NCBI GenBank assembly: GCA_017446745.1 | Contig: JAFSQF010000098.1 | Span: 1-47,238, forward strand | Direction of reading: 5' to 3' | DNA length: 47,238 bases | Origin: Bacteroidales bacterium | Lineage (GTDB): Bacteria > Bacteroidota > Bacteroidia > Bacteroidales > P3 | Part shown: positions 9,801 to 15,813 of the stretch, in pieces | Layout: every line of letters starts with the position of its first letter | How positions within the stretch are numbered: position 1 is the first letter of the stretch | The notes under the pieces: model-generated | What the model saw: only the letters and a program-made list of their open reading frames with translations | The model's database searches: none | Told to the model about the DNA's origin: nothing | Position numbers and translations under genes: made by a program

Positions 9801-9852
9801 CAAAAAACACAGCAGCCGTGAATAACAATTTAAAGAAGTAATTGTGTTTCAT
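3859..9852 (-). CDS. Giant T9SS-secreted adhesin-like surface protein
   Basis: The protein has 1997 residues. A signal peptide (KLLFTAAVFFALAVSASAQ) is followed by two tandem copies of a ~565-residue unit (about 28-593 and 594-1163), each starting LFYCDFSVPNQ.YSTGTV and ending near RRPMIR..VGPA. Then come a PKD-like domain (about 1265-1340) and a cleaved-adhesin/MAM-like domain (about 1345-1507, ending VMVDDITV). Four Listeria-Bacteroides-type repeats follow (about 1605-1900; motif WGTVSGGGEFEY, then GYHFVRWSNG). Last is a type A T9SS sorting domain from about 1904 (SFAIYPNPASESVTIAL, ending SVQKLIVK). Family knowledge predicts T9SS export, C-terminal cleavage and anchoring at the surface. 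It is preceded by its own promoter and followed with no gap by the O-antigen ligase-like gene. Ligand unknown. Confidence 0.85.
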   Translation of the reverse strand: MKHNYFFKLLFTAAVFFALAVSASAQNELFYCDFSVPNQGYSTGTVTSTQYINGEAIPIHQQTAYHSRWQRLADTAMSSISYSNYPTFAEIFPSWLGYLESNTANQGVMIMTMCDQIASWGGTGNTGNFDAYIAFPAFSTVGVSMIKVNFYQLYLCFNNDKCWIDYSTDNVNWSAVEINVRNIDVNSNGSLLGWKSTILPVSLGNQSNVYLRLRWSSDNTTGGAYGYFWLVDDFSVTVVPQYDMQTMANNIWGAYGTIPQGMQLPLTYVSQIKNMGSSALSNTTANIYADGTLMGQDVVSVPILSSKYAIVDRSGFYTDTTLWYGNPRYGAYQYYGGTSGTLYNGGMMPSATAGSHTLSAFTTMPGGLSTDTLQWQYTVDGSTGDRVWAWDNGTMYYGDYALAGNNSDGFVANNPEDAGAGYEGYSYHVRYRTGDVIPEGWVIRGMQIVTSSEYTQAGAMFNPFLAYDSNFVTESGNSVTFVSIPTGAQTYTVASDDLNADAVHVRGDGVTSYNVIQVMFPSQPELQPNTSYRLGYQMANNYYFLPAVDNSTTYGMGQYDAIGGYFGYSWRQPGRRPMIRMIVGPAEEPYRSGDTLFYCDFSVPNQYYSTGTVTTTQYVNGEAIPIHQQTAYHSRWQRIDSYTDTILSDVYYPASFDGWYSWPFRPNRYEDSSLNAISGDAGIMLMTMQDQIAVWGGHGTTGNFDAYIAFPPFSTMGEVGIRVKFYQYYRCFNNDKCWIDYSTDGVNWSSLEINVRSVDVNVNSTVQGWKSVNLPIALGNQPSVYLRLRWSCDNDAGGAYGYVWAVDDFFVIPIPDYDYRTTSNAIRGAYGMVPQGLQLPATYVSRITNMGIQPLAGTTARLYADGNLLGQDVVSVPFAQTKYAIVDASGFYTDTTYWNNNPVNGGFNYHGGTFGTIYNNGLIPSATVGQHTLTAVTSMPGGLHTDTINMSYTVGATVGTDYVWAWDNGNMLYGSYYCYGQNTTGYNSDNPEEIGYDQPGFIMNVRYRTGQTVPTGWVVRGMQIVASSELTEAGAIIAPVLFEDSSYYDGSDATFSRRTLSTGAASHTVTANETNQNGNYITGDVVSNYNVITMMFPEQPELKPNMMYRVGYEVVNGSFMPAVDDEIYGGMGAYDFQSGFYGVRWSNPTRRPMIRLLVGPAQFVPKTAVAFNCPTGYNLQISRNYNAIACGAIDSVVLGSTVTYTVYPESGTSLDFNNVYVNGSPVPFSTYSQYDEYGYEFTFIEFTLSNVTTPQSVSFSVSEPLSYPTVNGPATVFAGDTATFWASLTHPATLIWTVQGTTAMVDANDPAVVRAVWNAAGTYSVVATTTTAAGSVSDTLWVDVFSCDPITTFPYTMGFEQNEPLNCWQNYGNISTDFGVWQQWYWSQGDPVAYNGFGSLGSLVSEGSVDNWLVSPVLELPADAVASLSWYDFVYSDNSGSLYNVKVYNETAQTWSTVANYSYTDNDWQQRSLDLSAYAGQSIRFAFNHSASGNNYSYVMVDDITVSVSQPVAVTVSCSGDGTGVVYKSADYGNNRCGEEDYYPMGFTASYDFIPGQGSQLTALYVNNVDRINETWTSSSASSASTRCFSFAANTSTSIQAVFSRITYQLVATSNNAAMGTATGSGTYYYDSTATVEAIPLAHYHFTHWVVTFPDYPGVSVQVDDNPFSFPVAANYNFEAYFEADVYTVTVQPNDPAWGTVSGGGEFEYLQPVSLTATALDGYHFVRWSNGMTYNPYTFPATADVDLTAIFASDEDSTQYFTITAEPEDAAMGVVTGGGLFAEGDTVTLTAEAFEGFHFVQWHDGNSDNPRQVVAVADTTYIAYFASDEGEVFSITVVANNPEWGMVAGGGEYEAGSEAVLSATPYSGYFFIRWDDGDTANPRTVTVLGNATYTAIFDTVENVGIWSADGESASFAIYPNPASESVTIALAGVDGSATVTIIDLGGRVVGEYAAGQHASSRAGQQSLTIDLTGFAKGAYFVRVVSNGGSSVQKLIVK

Positions 9853-9899
9853 GGGATAATGTTATTTGTTAGGAATTAAAAAAAAGATAATTGAAAGTG

Positions 9900-9930
9900 C
9901 AAAATTACAACTATTTTCCATATTATGCAA
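9900..9930 (-). promoter_or_regulatory. Bacteroidetes-type promoter of the adhesin gene
   Basis: On the minus strand TAATTTTG (complement of 9900-9907) fits the TAnnTTTG -7 element. A TTG (complement of 9928-9930) lies 20 bases upstream. The region is very AT-rich and lies 48 bases before the ATG at 9852. Confidence 0.7.
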
Positions 9931-10026
9931 CAAAAAAGAGCATTATTTTGTATTACAAACAACATAAAGATGTTTTTTAATTAATTATAAAGTATTTAAA
10001 GAAAAAAAATGCAGAGGCGATCAGGA

Positions 10027-10782
10027 TAGGAGGCGAAGCTTCCCAGCTTCGCCAATACGAATAGTAGGTTATCGTTTTGGTCGGGCTGGGAAGCCCGACC
10101 TCCTACATGAATGCCACAGTGCGATGTAAACGTAGGAGGCGAAGCTTCCCAGCTTCGCCAATACGTATAGTATATTGTCGTTTAGGTCGGGCTGGGAAGC
10201 CCGACCTCCTACATGAATGCCACTGAGCGATGGAGAACGTAGGAGGCGAAGCTTCCCAGCTTCGCCAATACGAATAGTAGGGCGTCGTTTTGGTCGGGCT
10301 GGGAAGCCCGACCTCCTACTGGAATGCCCCTGAGCGATGGAAACGTAGGAGGCGAAGCTTCCCAGCTTCGCCATTGCGAATAGTCTATTGTCGTTTTGGT
10401 CGGGCTGGGAAGCCCGACCTCCTACAGGAATGCCACTGAGCGATGGAAACGTAGGAGGCGAAGCTTCCCAGCTTCGCCAATGCGAATAGTATATTGTCGT
10501 TTGGGTCGGGCTGGGAAGCCCGACCTCCTACAGGAATGCCACTGAGCGATGGAAAAAGTAGGAGGCGAAACTTCCCAGCTTCGCCATTGCGTATAGAAGG
10601 TCGTCGTTTTGGTCGGGCTGGGAAGCCCGACCTCCTACATGAATGCCCCTGAGCGATGGAAAACGTAGGAGGCGAAGCTTCCAAGCTTCGCCAATGCTTA
10701 TAGTATATTGTCGTTTGGGTCGGGCTGGGTAGCCCGACCTCCTACAGACGTTTTGGTCGGGCTGGGAAGCCCGACCTCCTAT
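10027..10782. repeat. Tandem array of ~106-bp composite palindromes (seven copies plus a half copy)
   Basis: Copies start at 10027, 10133, 10240, 10346, 10452, 10559 and 10666, spaced 106-107 bases. Each reads: TAGGA, palindrome A (GGCGAAGC, TTCCCA, GCTTCGCC), about 25 variable bases, palindrome B (GGTCGGGC, TGGGAA, GCCCGACC), TCCTAC, then a conserved linker including GAATGCC and GCGATGGA. An extra palindrome B ends the array at about 10753-10782. The array separates the adhesin promoter from the korAB terminator. Open frames through it are repeat translations. Confidence 0.95.
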
Positions 10783-10789
10783 AAAAAAA

Positions 10790-10818
10790 AACGCGGGATA
10801 GTAAATCCCGCGTTTTTT
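10790..10818 (-). terminator. Rho-independent terminator after korB
   Basis: A perfect 10-bp stem AACGCGGGAT / ATCCCGCGTT with a five-base loop. It has a T-tract on the plus strand (10813-10818) and an A-run at 10783-10791 that reads as a T-tract on the minus strand, so it may work in both directions. It lies about 70 bases past the korB stop. Confidence 0.85.
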
Positions 10819-10889
10819 CATGATTGGTACTATTTTTCAGAATTGATACTATATGAAATATCAAAACTTTATAGGTATCAACGTTGACA

Positions 10890-11921
10890 TCACACTTCCC
10901 AGGTGTCGCCGCTGTTGAGGAGGTCGTCGACGCATTTGTACTTGCCGTTCTGCATCTGCTCGTCCATCTGGTCTTCGTAGAGCTGGGTGTAGCTGGTCTT
11001 CTTCACGTTGCGGATAACGCCGAGGGCAACGGGGAGGTCGCCGCCCATGTGGGCCAGCATCATGTGGATGCCGGTATCCTCGGTATCCTCGTGGTGCACC
11101 ATGATGTCGTCGATGGTGACGCCGTTCTCGCCGATGGTGACCACCTCGAGCTGACGCCCGTTGAAACGCAGACCTTTCTCCTTGTTCTTGCCGAAGAGCA
11201 TGGGCTTGCCGTGCTCAAGGACGATGGTGCGGTCGTCGCGGACAGCGCGGTCGGTGATGGCGGCATGGGTCTTATCGTTGAAGATCATGCAGTTCTGCAG
11301 CACTTCAACAACCGAGGCACCATCATGTTTTGCAGCCTGCTCCATCACCTGAGTGGTGAGGGCGGGGACGCAGTCGAGGGTGCGTGCGAAGAAAGTGCCC
11401 TGGCTACCCATCACCAGCTCGCCGGGATTGAACGGATAGTCGATAGTGCCGTAGGGCGAAGTCTTGGTGACCTGGCCGAACTTGGTGGTAGGGCTGTACT
11501 GGCCTTTGGTGAGGCCATAGATCTCGTTGTTGAAGATGGTGATGTTGAGGTCCTGGTTGCGGCGGATGGCATGGATCAGGTGGTTGCCACCGATAGCCAT
11601 ACTGTCGCCGTCGCCCATGTTCACCCAGACGCTGAGGGCCGGGTTGGCCAGCTTGACGCCCGTGGCGATGGCGCAGGCGCGACCGTGGATGCTGTGGAAA
11701 CCATAGGTGTCCACATAATAAGGTATACGGCTGGAGCAGCCGATGCCGGAGACCATCACGACGTTCTCTTTCTTGACGTGGGTCTTGGGGAAGGTGTTGA
11801 GCAGAGAAGAAAGGATGGCATGGTCGCCGCAACCGGGGCACCATTTAACCATCTGGTCGCTCGTGAAATCAGCCTTCGTATATTCTACGTCCGTTTTCGG
11901 AACAAAATGTCTTTCACTCAT
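10890..11921 (-). CDS. korB: 2-oxoacid (2-oxoglutarate-type):ferredoxin oxidoreductase, beta subunit
   Basis: The protein has 343 residues, the usual beta-subunit length. It binds thiamine diphosphate and, with the alpha/gamma subunit, converts a 2-oxoacid plus CoA to acyl-CoA, CO2 and reduced ferredoxin in the cytoplasm. Visible markers are KWCPGCGDHAI near the N-terminus, GIGCSSRIPYY, and the TPP/Mg motif GDGDSMAIGGNH followed by NITIFNNEIYGLTKGQ. It has no separate ferredoxin domain. It lies 59 bases downstream of korA on the same strand and ends before a strong terminator, so korA-korB is an operon. Substrate preference (2-oxoglutarate or another 2-oxoacid) cannot be fixed from sequence alone; the KorAB arrangement is the usual Bacteroidales form. 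Confidence 0.92.
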   Translation of the reverse strand: MSERHFVPKTDVEYTKADFTSDQMVKWCPGCGDHAILSSLLNTFPKTHVKKENVVMVSGIGCSSRIPYYVDTYGFHSIHGRACAIATGVKLANPALSVWVNMGDGDSMAIGGNHLIHAIRRNQDLNITIFNNEIYGLTKGQYSPTTKFGQVTKTSPYGTIDYPFNPGELVMGSQGTFFARTLDCVPALTTQVMEQAAKHDGASVVEVLQNCMIFNDKTHAAITDRAVRDDRTIVLEHGKPMLFGKNKEKGLRFNGRQLEVVTIGENGVTIDDIMVHHEDTEDTGIHMMLAHMGGDLPVALGVIRNVKKTSYTQLYEDQMDEQMQNGKYKCVDDLLNSGDTWEV

Positions 11922-11980
11922 GATTACTAGTTTTTAGCCTATAAGCACTAGACAGTCTGGACTATCTAGATGTTCTAGAT

Positions 11981-13819
11981 TTATCCGATTAAACTATTAA
12001 AATGATCTTTCAACTCGCCGACCTCGAAAGGCAGACCCATGACCTTGTTGTAGGCCGTCATGGGGCATTCGGGGAACTTGGTGCGGAGATAGCCGAGGAA
12101 CTGTCCGTTGTTGAGCTCGCACACCACAATCTTCTTGTAGCGGCGCAGTATGTCGCCGGTGTTCTTAGGCAGGGGGCAAATATAGTTGAAATGGGTGTAG
12201 GCCACCTTCTTGCCCTCTTTGTTCATCTCCTCTACTGCGAGGGTGAGGGCGCCGCTGGTGCCGCCCCAGCCAACGACGAGCAGGTCGGCGTCGGGGTCGC
12301 CCTGCACCTCCTGGTCGGGGATGTAGTTAGCCACGCGGTTCACCTTCTCCTGACGGTTGTTGACCATGAGCTGGTGGTTTTCCGGGTCGGTGCTGAGGGG
12401 GCCGTCGGGGCATTTCTCGAGGCCGCCGACGCGATGGCGGAGGCCCTCCATGCCGGGCAGGGCCCATTCGCGGGCGAAAGTCTCGGGGTCGCGGCGGAAC
12501 GGACGGTAGTTGGGGTCGTTAGGAGTGGCCAGACGCGGTTTGATTTCGGGCAGGTCGGCCACTTTGGGGATGCGGAACAGCTGCGAGCCGTTGCCGAGGT
12601 AGCCGTCGGTGAGCAGGATGACGGGGGTCATGTGCTCGAGGGCCAGCTTGGCGGCGGTGTAGGCCCAGTAGAAGCAGTTGGCGCTGCTCGAGGCGGCGAC
12701 GACGATGAGGGGGGCCTCACCGTTGCGTCCGTAGAGGGCCTGAGCCAGGTCGCTCTGCTCGGTCTTGGTGGGCAGACCCGTGGAGGGGCCGCCGCGCTGC
12801 ACGTCGACCACGACGAGGGGCAGCTCGGTCATGACCGCCAAGCCCAGGGCCTCGCTCTTCAGCGACAGGCCGGGGCCGGAGGTGGAGGTGCAAGCCAGAG
12901 CGCCGGCGAAAGAGGCGCCTATGGCAGAGCAGATACCGGCAATCTCGTCCTCGGCCTGGAAGACGCGGGCACCGAGGCTCTTATGTTTGGCCAGTTCCAC
13001 CATGACGTCGGTGGCGGGGGTGATGGGATAGCTGCCGAGGAAGAGGCGGCGTCCGCTGCGCTCGCTGGCGGCAAGCAGACCCCATGCGGTGGCCACGTTG
13101 CCCGTGATGTTGCGGTAACGGCCTTTAGGCATCTCGGTGGCGTGCGACACCTCGACAATCTTGGAGTGGATAAGCTCCAGCTTGTCGGCATATTCATAAC
13201 CCTCAGTGAGGACGGCTTTGTTGAGCTTCACCACATCGGGTTTCTTGGCGAACTTGCGTTCCAGGTAGGCGTAGGTTTTGTCGAGGGTCTTGTGGGTCAG
13301 ATAGAAAATCATGCCGAGGGCAAACATGTTGCGGCACTTCTCGGTGGTTTTCTTGTCGACACCCTGCTCCGCACCGATCTTGTTGGTGAACGAGGTGATA
13401 GGGGCATGGACAATAGTGTAGGCACGCTCCAGCTCGTCGGTGAAGGGGTCATCCTTGTAGCCAGCCTTCTCGAGGGCATCTTCGGTGAAGGTGTCCATAT
13501 CCACTATGACTGTAGCACCTTTCTTGGCCCATTTCAGCTGCGACTTGAAGGCGGCGGGGTTCATGGCAACGAGGATGTCGCACTTGTCGCCGGAGCTGTA
13601 GATGTGGGAGCCCACATGGACCTGGTAGCCCGAAACGCCGGCAACGGTGTTGTGGGGTGCACGGATTTCGGCGGGATAGTCGGGGAAAGTGGCGATATCG
13701 TTGCCCGTAAGGGCACTGGCGTCGGAGAACAGCGTACCGGAAAGCTGCATCCCGTCGCCCGAGTCACCAGCAAATCGGATAACAAGGTCATCCTTATTAA
13801 CAATCTGATCTTGTGACAT
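11981..13819 (-). CDS. korA: 2-oxoacid:ferredoxin oxidoreductase, fused gamma-alpha subunit
   Basis: The 612-residue protein joins the gamma domain (residues about 8-190; FAGDSGDGMQLSGTLFSDA and FPDYPAEIRAPH) to the alpha pyrimidine-binding domain (from about 235; FLGSYPITPATDVM, QAEDEIAGICSAIGASFAGA, TSTSGPGLSL). The C-terminal transketolase-like domain (LLVVGWGGTSGAL) binds CoA or helps assembly in related enzymes. It partners with KorB immediately downstream. The start ATG is preceded by a Bacteroidetes promoter -7 element 43 bases upstream. The product is cytosolic and central to anaerobic carbon metabolism, forming or using 2-oxoglutarate in a branched TCA pathway. Confidence 0.93.
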   Translation of the reverse strand: MSQDQIVNKDDLVIRFAGDSGDGMQLSGTLFSDASALTGNDIATFPDYPAEIRAPHNTVAGVSGYQVHVGSHIYSSGDKCDILVAMNPAAFKSQLKWAKKGATVIVDMDTFTEDALEKAGYKDDPFTDELERAYTIVHAPITSFTNKIGAEQGVDKKTTEKCRNMFALGMIFYLTHKTLDKTYAYLERKFAKKPDVVKLNKAVLTEGYEYADKLELIHSKIVEVSHATEMPKGRYRNITGNVATAWGLLAASERSGRRLFLGSYPITPATDVMVELAKHKSLGARVFQAEDEIAGICSAIGASFAGALACTSTSGPGLSLKSEALGLAVMTELPLVVVDVQRGGPSTGLPTKTEQSDLAQALYGRNGEAPLIVVAASSSANCFYWAYTAAKLALEHMTPVILLTDGYLGNGSQLFRIPKVADLPEIKPRLATPNDPNYRPFRRDPETFAREWALPGMEGLRHRVGGLEKCPDGPLSTDPENHQLMVNNRQEKVNRVANYIPDQEVQGDPDADLLVVGWGGTSGALTLAVEEMNKEGKKVAYTHFNYICPLPKNTGDILRRYKKIVVCELNNGQFLGYLRTKFPECPMTAYNKVMGLPFEVGELKDHFNSLIG

Positions 13820-13862
13820 TTCTATTTAGTTTTAGTCAATTATTTTATGTGTTAACAGTTTG

Positions 13863-13870
13863 CAAAAGTA
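13863..13870 (-). promoter_or_regulatory. -7 element of the korAB promoter
   Basis: The minus strand reads TACTTTTG (TAnnTTTG consensus) in an AT-rich gap between apt and korA. The matching -33 element is not clear. Confidence 0.55.
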
Positions 13871-13911
13871 CAACATTTTTTTGAATTGCATAATAGTTTT
13901 TAATGTGTTGT

Positions 13912-14487
13912 TTAATCCCCTTCAATTTGGATGAACGACTTGATGGGAGCAATGGCGTTAAGGCGAGCATGGTCGTAAAGGTCGGGGAACTCGGCCAAAA
14001 AGATAAATTCTCTGACCTTGACTTTATACTCCTTGCCGTCGACGACGACGACCTCCCTGTTGAGTGATTCGGCGATGCCGGCAGCCGTCCCACCTGTGGC
14101 GAGGATGTCGTCGAAGAAAGTGAGGTAGAACGTGTCGCCCTCGGGCTTGCCGGCGGCGATGTCGCTAAGCCTATAGAAGACGTGGTCGGGGCCATACTCT
14201 TTCATTATCTGCACGTCGCGCAGGTCGCCCTTGGCAAAGGGGAGTTTACCTTTCTTTCGGATAGGCACAATGTTCTGCACCAGCTTCGACTGGGTCAGCA
14301 ACGGAGTGACGAAGAGGAAGCCACGAGCCTCAACGGTGACAACATTGGGGCTGTGGACAGCAGCATCGAGGTCGCTGATGAAATGGCTGAAAGCCTCCTT
14401 GTTGGAAATGAAAGGGATGATGTCGATAAAATCGATGCCCGGCTTCGGAAAGTCAGGATAATGATTGATAACGTCGCGATAATTCAT
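13912..14487 (-). CDS. apt: Adenine phosphoribosyltransferase
   Basis: With the start at the ATG complementary to 14485-14487 (MNYRDVINHYPDFPKPGI), the protein has 191 residues, close to the family norm. An upstream in-frame ATG at 14547 would add 20 residues of repeat-derived sequence and would overlap the promoter's -7 element, so it was rejected. The enzyme makes AMP from adenine and PRPP. Markers are FPKPGIDFIDIIPFI, VEARGFLF, a basic IRKKGKLPF loop and the PRPP-binding FFDDILATGGTAAGIAE. The C-terminus is longer than in E. coli Apt and contains a somewhat diverged region (REFIFLAEFPDLYDHARLNA). It is transcribed divergently from the DUF4105 gene. Confidence 0.9.
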   Translation of the reverse strand: MNYRDVINHYPDFPKPGIDFIDIIPFISNKEAFSHFISDLDAAVHSPNVVTVEARGFLFVTPLLTQSKLVQNIVPIRKKGKLPFAKGDLRDVQIMKEYGPDHVFYRLSDIAAGKPEGDTFYLTFFDDILATGGTAAGIAESLNREVVVVDGKEYKVKVREFIFLAEFPDLYDHARLNAIAPIKSFIQIEGD

Positions 14488-14515
14488 GATTAGTGATTGG
14501 TGATTAGTGATGAGT
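14488..14515. repeat. GTGATTAGTGAT-type simple repeat before apt
   Basis: Short overlapping repeats of GATTAGTGAT/GATTGGTGAT lie between the apt start and its promoter. A similar GTGATTAGTGAATTGTGA stretch is at 34003-34040. They lie in the apt 5' untranslated region. Confidence 0.6.
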
Positions 14516-14544
14516 ATCTCTTCAATGGTCATTAAAAGAAAATG

Positions 14545-14577
14545 CAAATTTACAGAAATAATTCATATTAATGCAAA
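14545..14577 (-). promoter_or_regulatory. Bacteroidetes-type promoter of apt
   Basis: The minus strand reads TTTG (complement of 14574-14577), a 21-base spacer, then TAAATTTG (complement of 14545-14552). Both match the phylum consensus. Confidence 0.7.
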
Positions 14578-14583
14578 TATTTG

Positions 14584-14591
14584 TAATTTTG
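14584..14591 (+). promoter_or_regulatory. -7 element for the 14618-19363 gene group
   Basis: TAATTTTG fits TAnnTTTG and lies 26 bases before the ATG at 14618, divergent from the apt promoter. No clear -33 element was found. Confidence 0.55.
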
Positions 14592-14617
14592 CAAAAGATT
14601 TTTGAGCGTACCGAGTA

Positions 14618-15790
14618 ATGAAAAAACACTTTATATTATTAATACTAATTCTTTTACGTTTTCCTTTTGCCCAGACGCAGAACAGCATGGAACTGGGCGA
14701 TTCGGCTTTCGCAAGTCTGCTCACCGTGGGTGCCGGAGACGAATTTTATGAGGTTTTTGGGCACACGGCGTTGCGTTTCTGCGATTCGGCGAACAACATC
14801 GACCTGGTGTTCAACTACGGGTCGTTCGACGACTTCGAGGACAATTTCTACCTGAAATTTGCACGTGGGAAGCTCAACTATTGCGTTATAGCTCAATACT
14901 TCAACGATTTTATTTTCGAATATACCTACTTCGGGCGGCAAGTGTGGGAGCAACGGCTGATGCTTACTGACGATGAACTGAGAAGCCTGTTCCACGCCCT
15001 GGTGGTCAACGTGCAGCCCGAGAACATGTACTACGCCTACGATTTTTTCCGCGACAACTGTGCCACGCGGGTGCACGACATGGTGGTGGACAACCTCAGG
15101 GGGCGGTCGCTGATACTGCCCCCCGGCATTCCCGAGCCGCGGAAAAGGACAACGCTGCGCGACCTTGTGCACAAATACACCAACGGCGTCATGCCATGGT
15201 GGCAGACCGGCATCGACATCCTGCTTGGTGCACGGTGTGACAGACCTATCAACCGTGAGCAGCATCTGTTCGCCCCCATTGAAATGATGAACCAATACGA
15301 CACCATAGCGTTCAGCGACGGCGCAAGTGTGGCCGGGGGCACGACAGTGCTGCTTAGCGACACCCGCGAGCCGCAGAGAGCCCTCCCCTCGCCCACCCTC
15401 GTGACAGGCCTACTCCTCGCCGCCGTGGTGCTGCTGTCGGTGATGGCGCTGCGACGCGGATGGAAGCTGCTATGGCTCGATGGCACGCTGTTCACGCTGG
15501 CCGGACTGACATCGCTGCTGCTGCTCTTCCTTTGGTTCGGAAGCGACCACTGGTGCACCAAATGGAACATGAACCTTCTGTGGGCCAACCCCTTGCTGCT
15601 GTTTTTGCTGGCGCGCCTCCGCAAACCCAACCGAAAAGCAACCATCGCAGCCCTATGTTGCATCGGGCTTATGCTACTGATGTGGCTCGTGGGGTGGCCT
15701 CAGCATTTCAGCACCTCTCTGATGCTGATTGCCCTGACCTTAGCTACGCGGCTGGCGTTTCGCTTAAAAAAGGATGGTTACTTAAAATAA
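14618..15790 (+). CDS. DUF4105 (Lnb N-terminal periplasmic domain-like) membrane protein
   Basis: The protein has 390 residues. The N-terminal signal (KKHFILLILILLRFPFAQTQ) is followed by a DUF4105-type periplasmic domain: LTVGAGDEFYEVFGHTALRF, FNYGSFDDF and the conserved YAYDFFRDNCATRVHDMV with its Asn-Cys pair. The C-terminal 150 residues hold about four to five hydrophobic helices (for example LVTGLLLAAVVLLSVMAL, LFTLAGLTSLLLLFLWF). Family members are common envelope proteins in Bacteroidetes, and the NC and H motifs suggest a papain-like fold; no reaction is proven here. It starts a same-strand group with the two DUF3857 genes 23 and then 58 bases apart, which suggests a shared envelope role. 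Confidence 0.85.
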   Translation: MKKHFILLILILLRFPFAQTQNSMELGDSAFASLLTVGAGDEFYEVFGHTALRFCDSANNIDLVFNYGSFDDFEDNFYLKFARGKLNYCVIAQYFNDFIFEYTYFGRQVWEQRLMLTDDELRSLFHALVVNVQPENMYYAYDFFRDNCATRVHDMVVDNLRGRSLILPPGIPEPRKRTTLRDLVHKYTNGVMPWWQTGIDILLGARCDRPINREQHLFAPIEMMNQYDTIAFSDGASVAGGTTVLLSDTREPQRALPSPTLVTGLLLAAVVLLSVMALRRGWKLLWLDGTLFTLAGLTSLLLLFLWFGSDHWCTKWNMNLLWANPLLLFLLARLRKPNRKATIAALCCIGLMLLMWLVGWPQHFSTSLMLIALTLATRLAFRLKKDGYLK

Positions 15791-15813
15791 CGACATAATA
15801 AAACACTACGATA

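Noticed and set aside
10027-10782. CRISPR array
   Set aside because: Spacing is regular, but the spacers are themselves conserved between copies, the repeats are two different palindromes about 28 bases long within a 106-bp unit, and no cas gene is present.
10069-10821. Three open frames of 97-101 codons on the minus strand
   Set aside because: They are translations of the palindrome array (recurring GRASQPD and RRSGFPARPK), with no start signals or family matches.
12002-13816. A 604-codon open frame opposite korA
   Set aside because: It mirrors the codon bias of korA, has no recognisable domain or signal, and korA is certain.
14488-14547. Earlier start for apt
   Set aside because: The extra 20 residues come from GATTAGTGAT-type repeats and overlap the promoter's -7 element.
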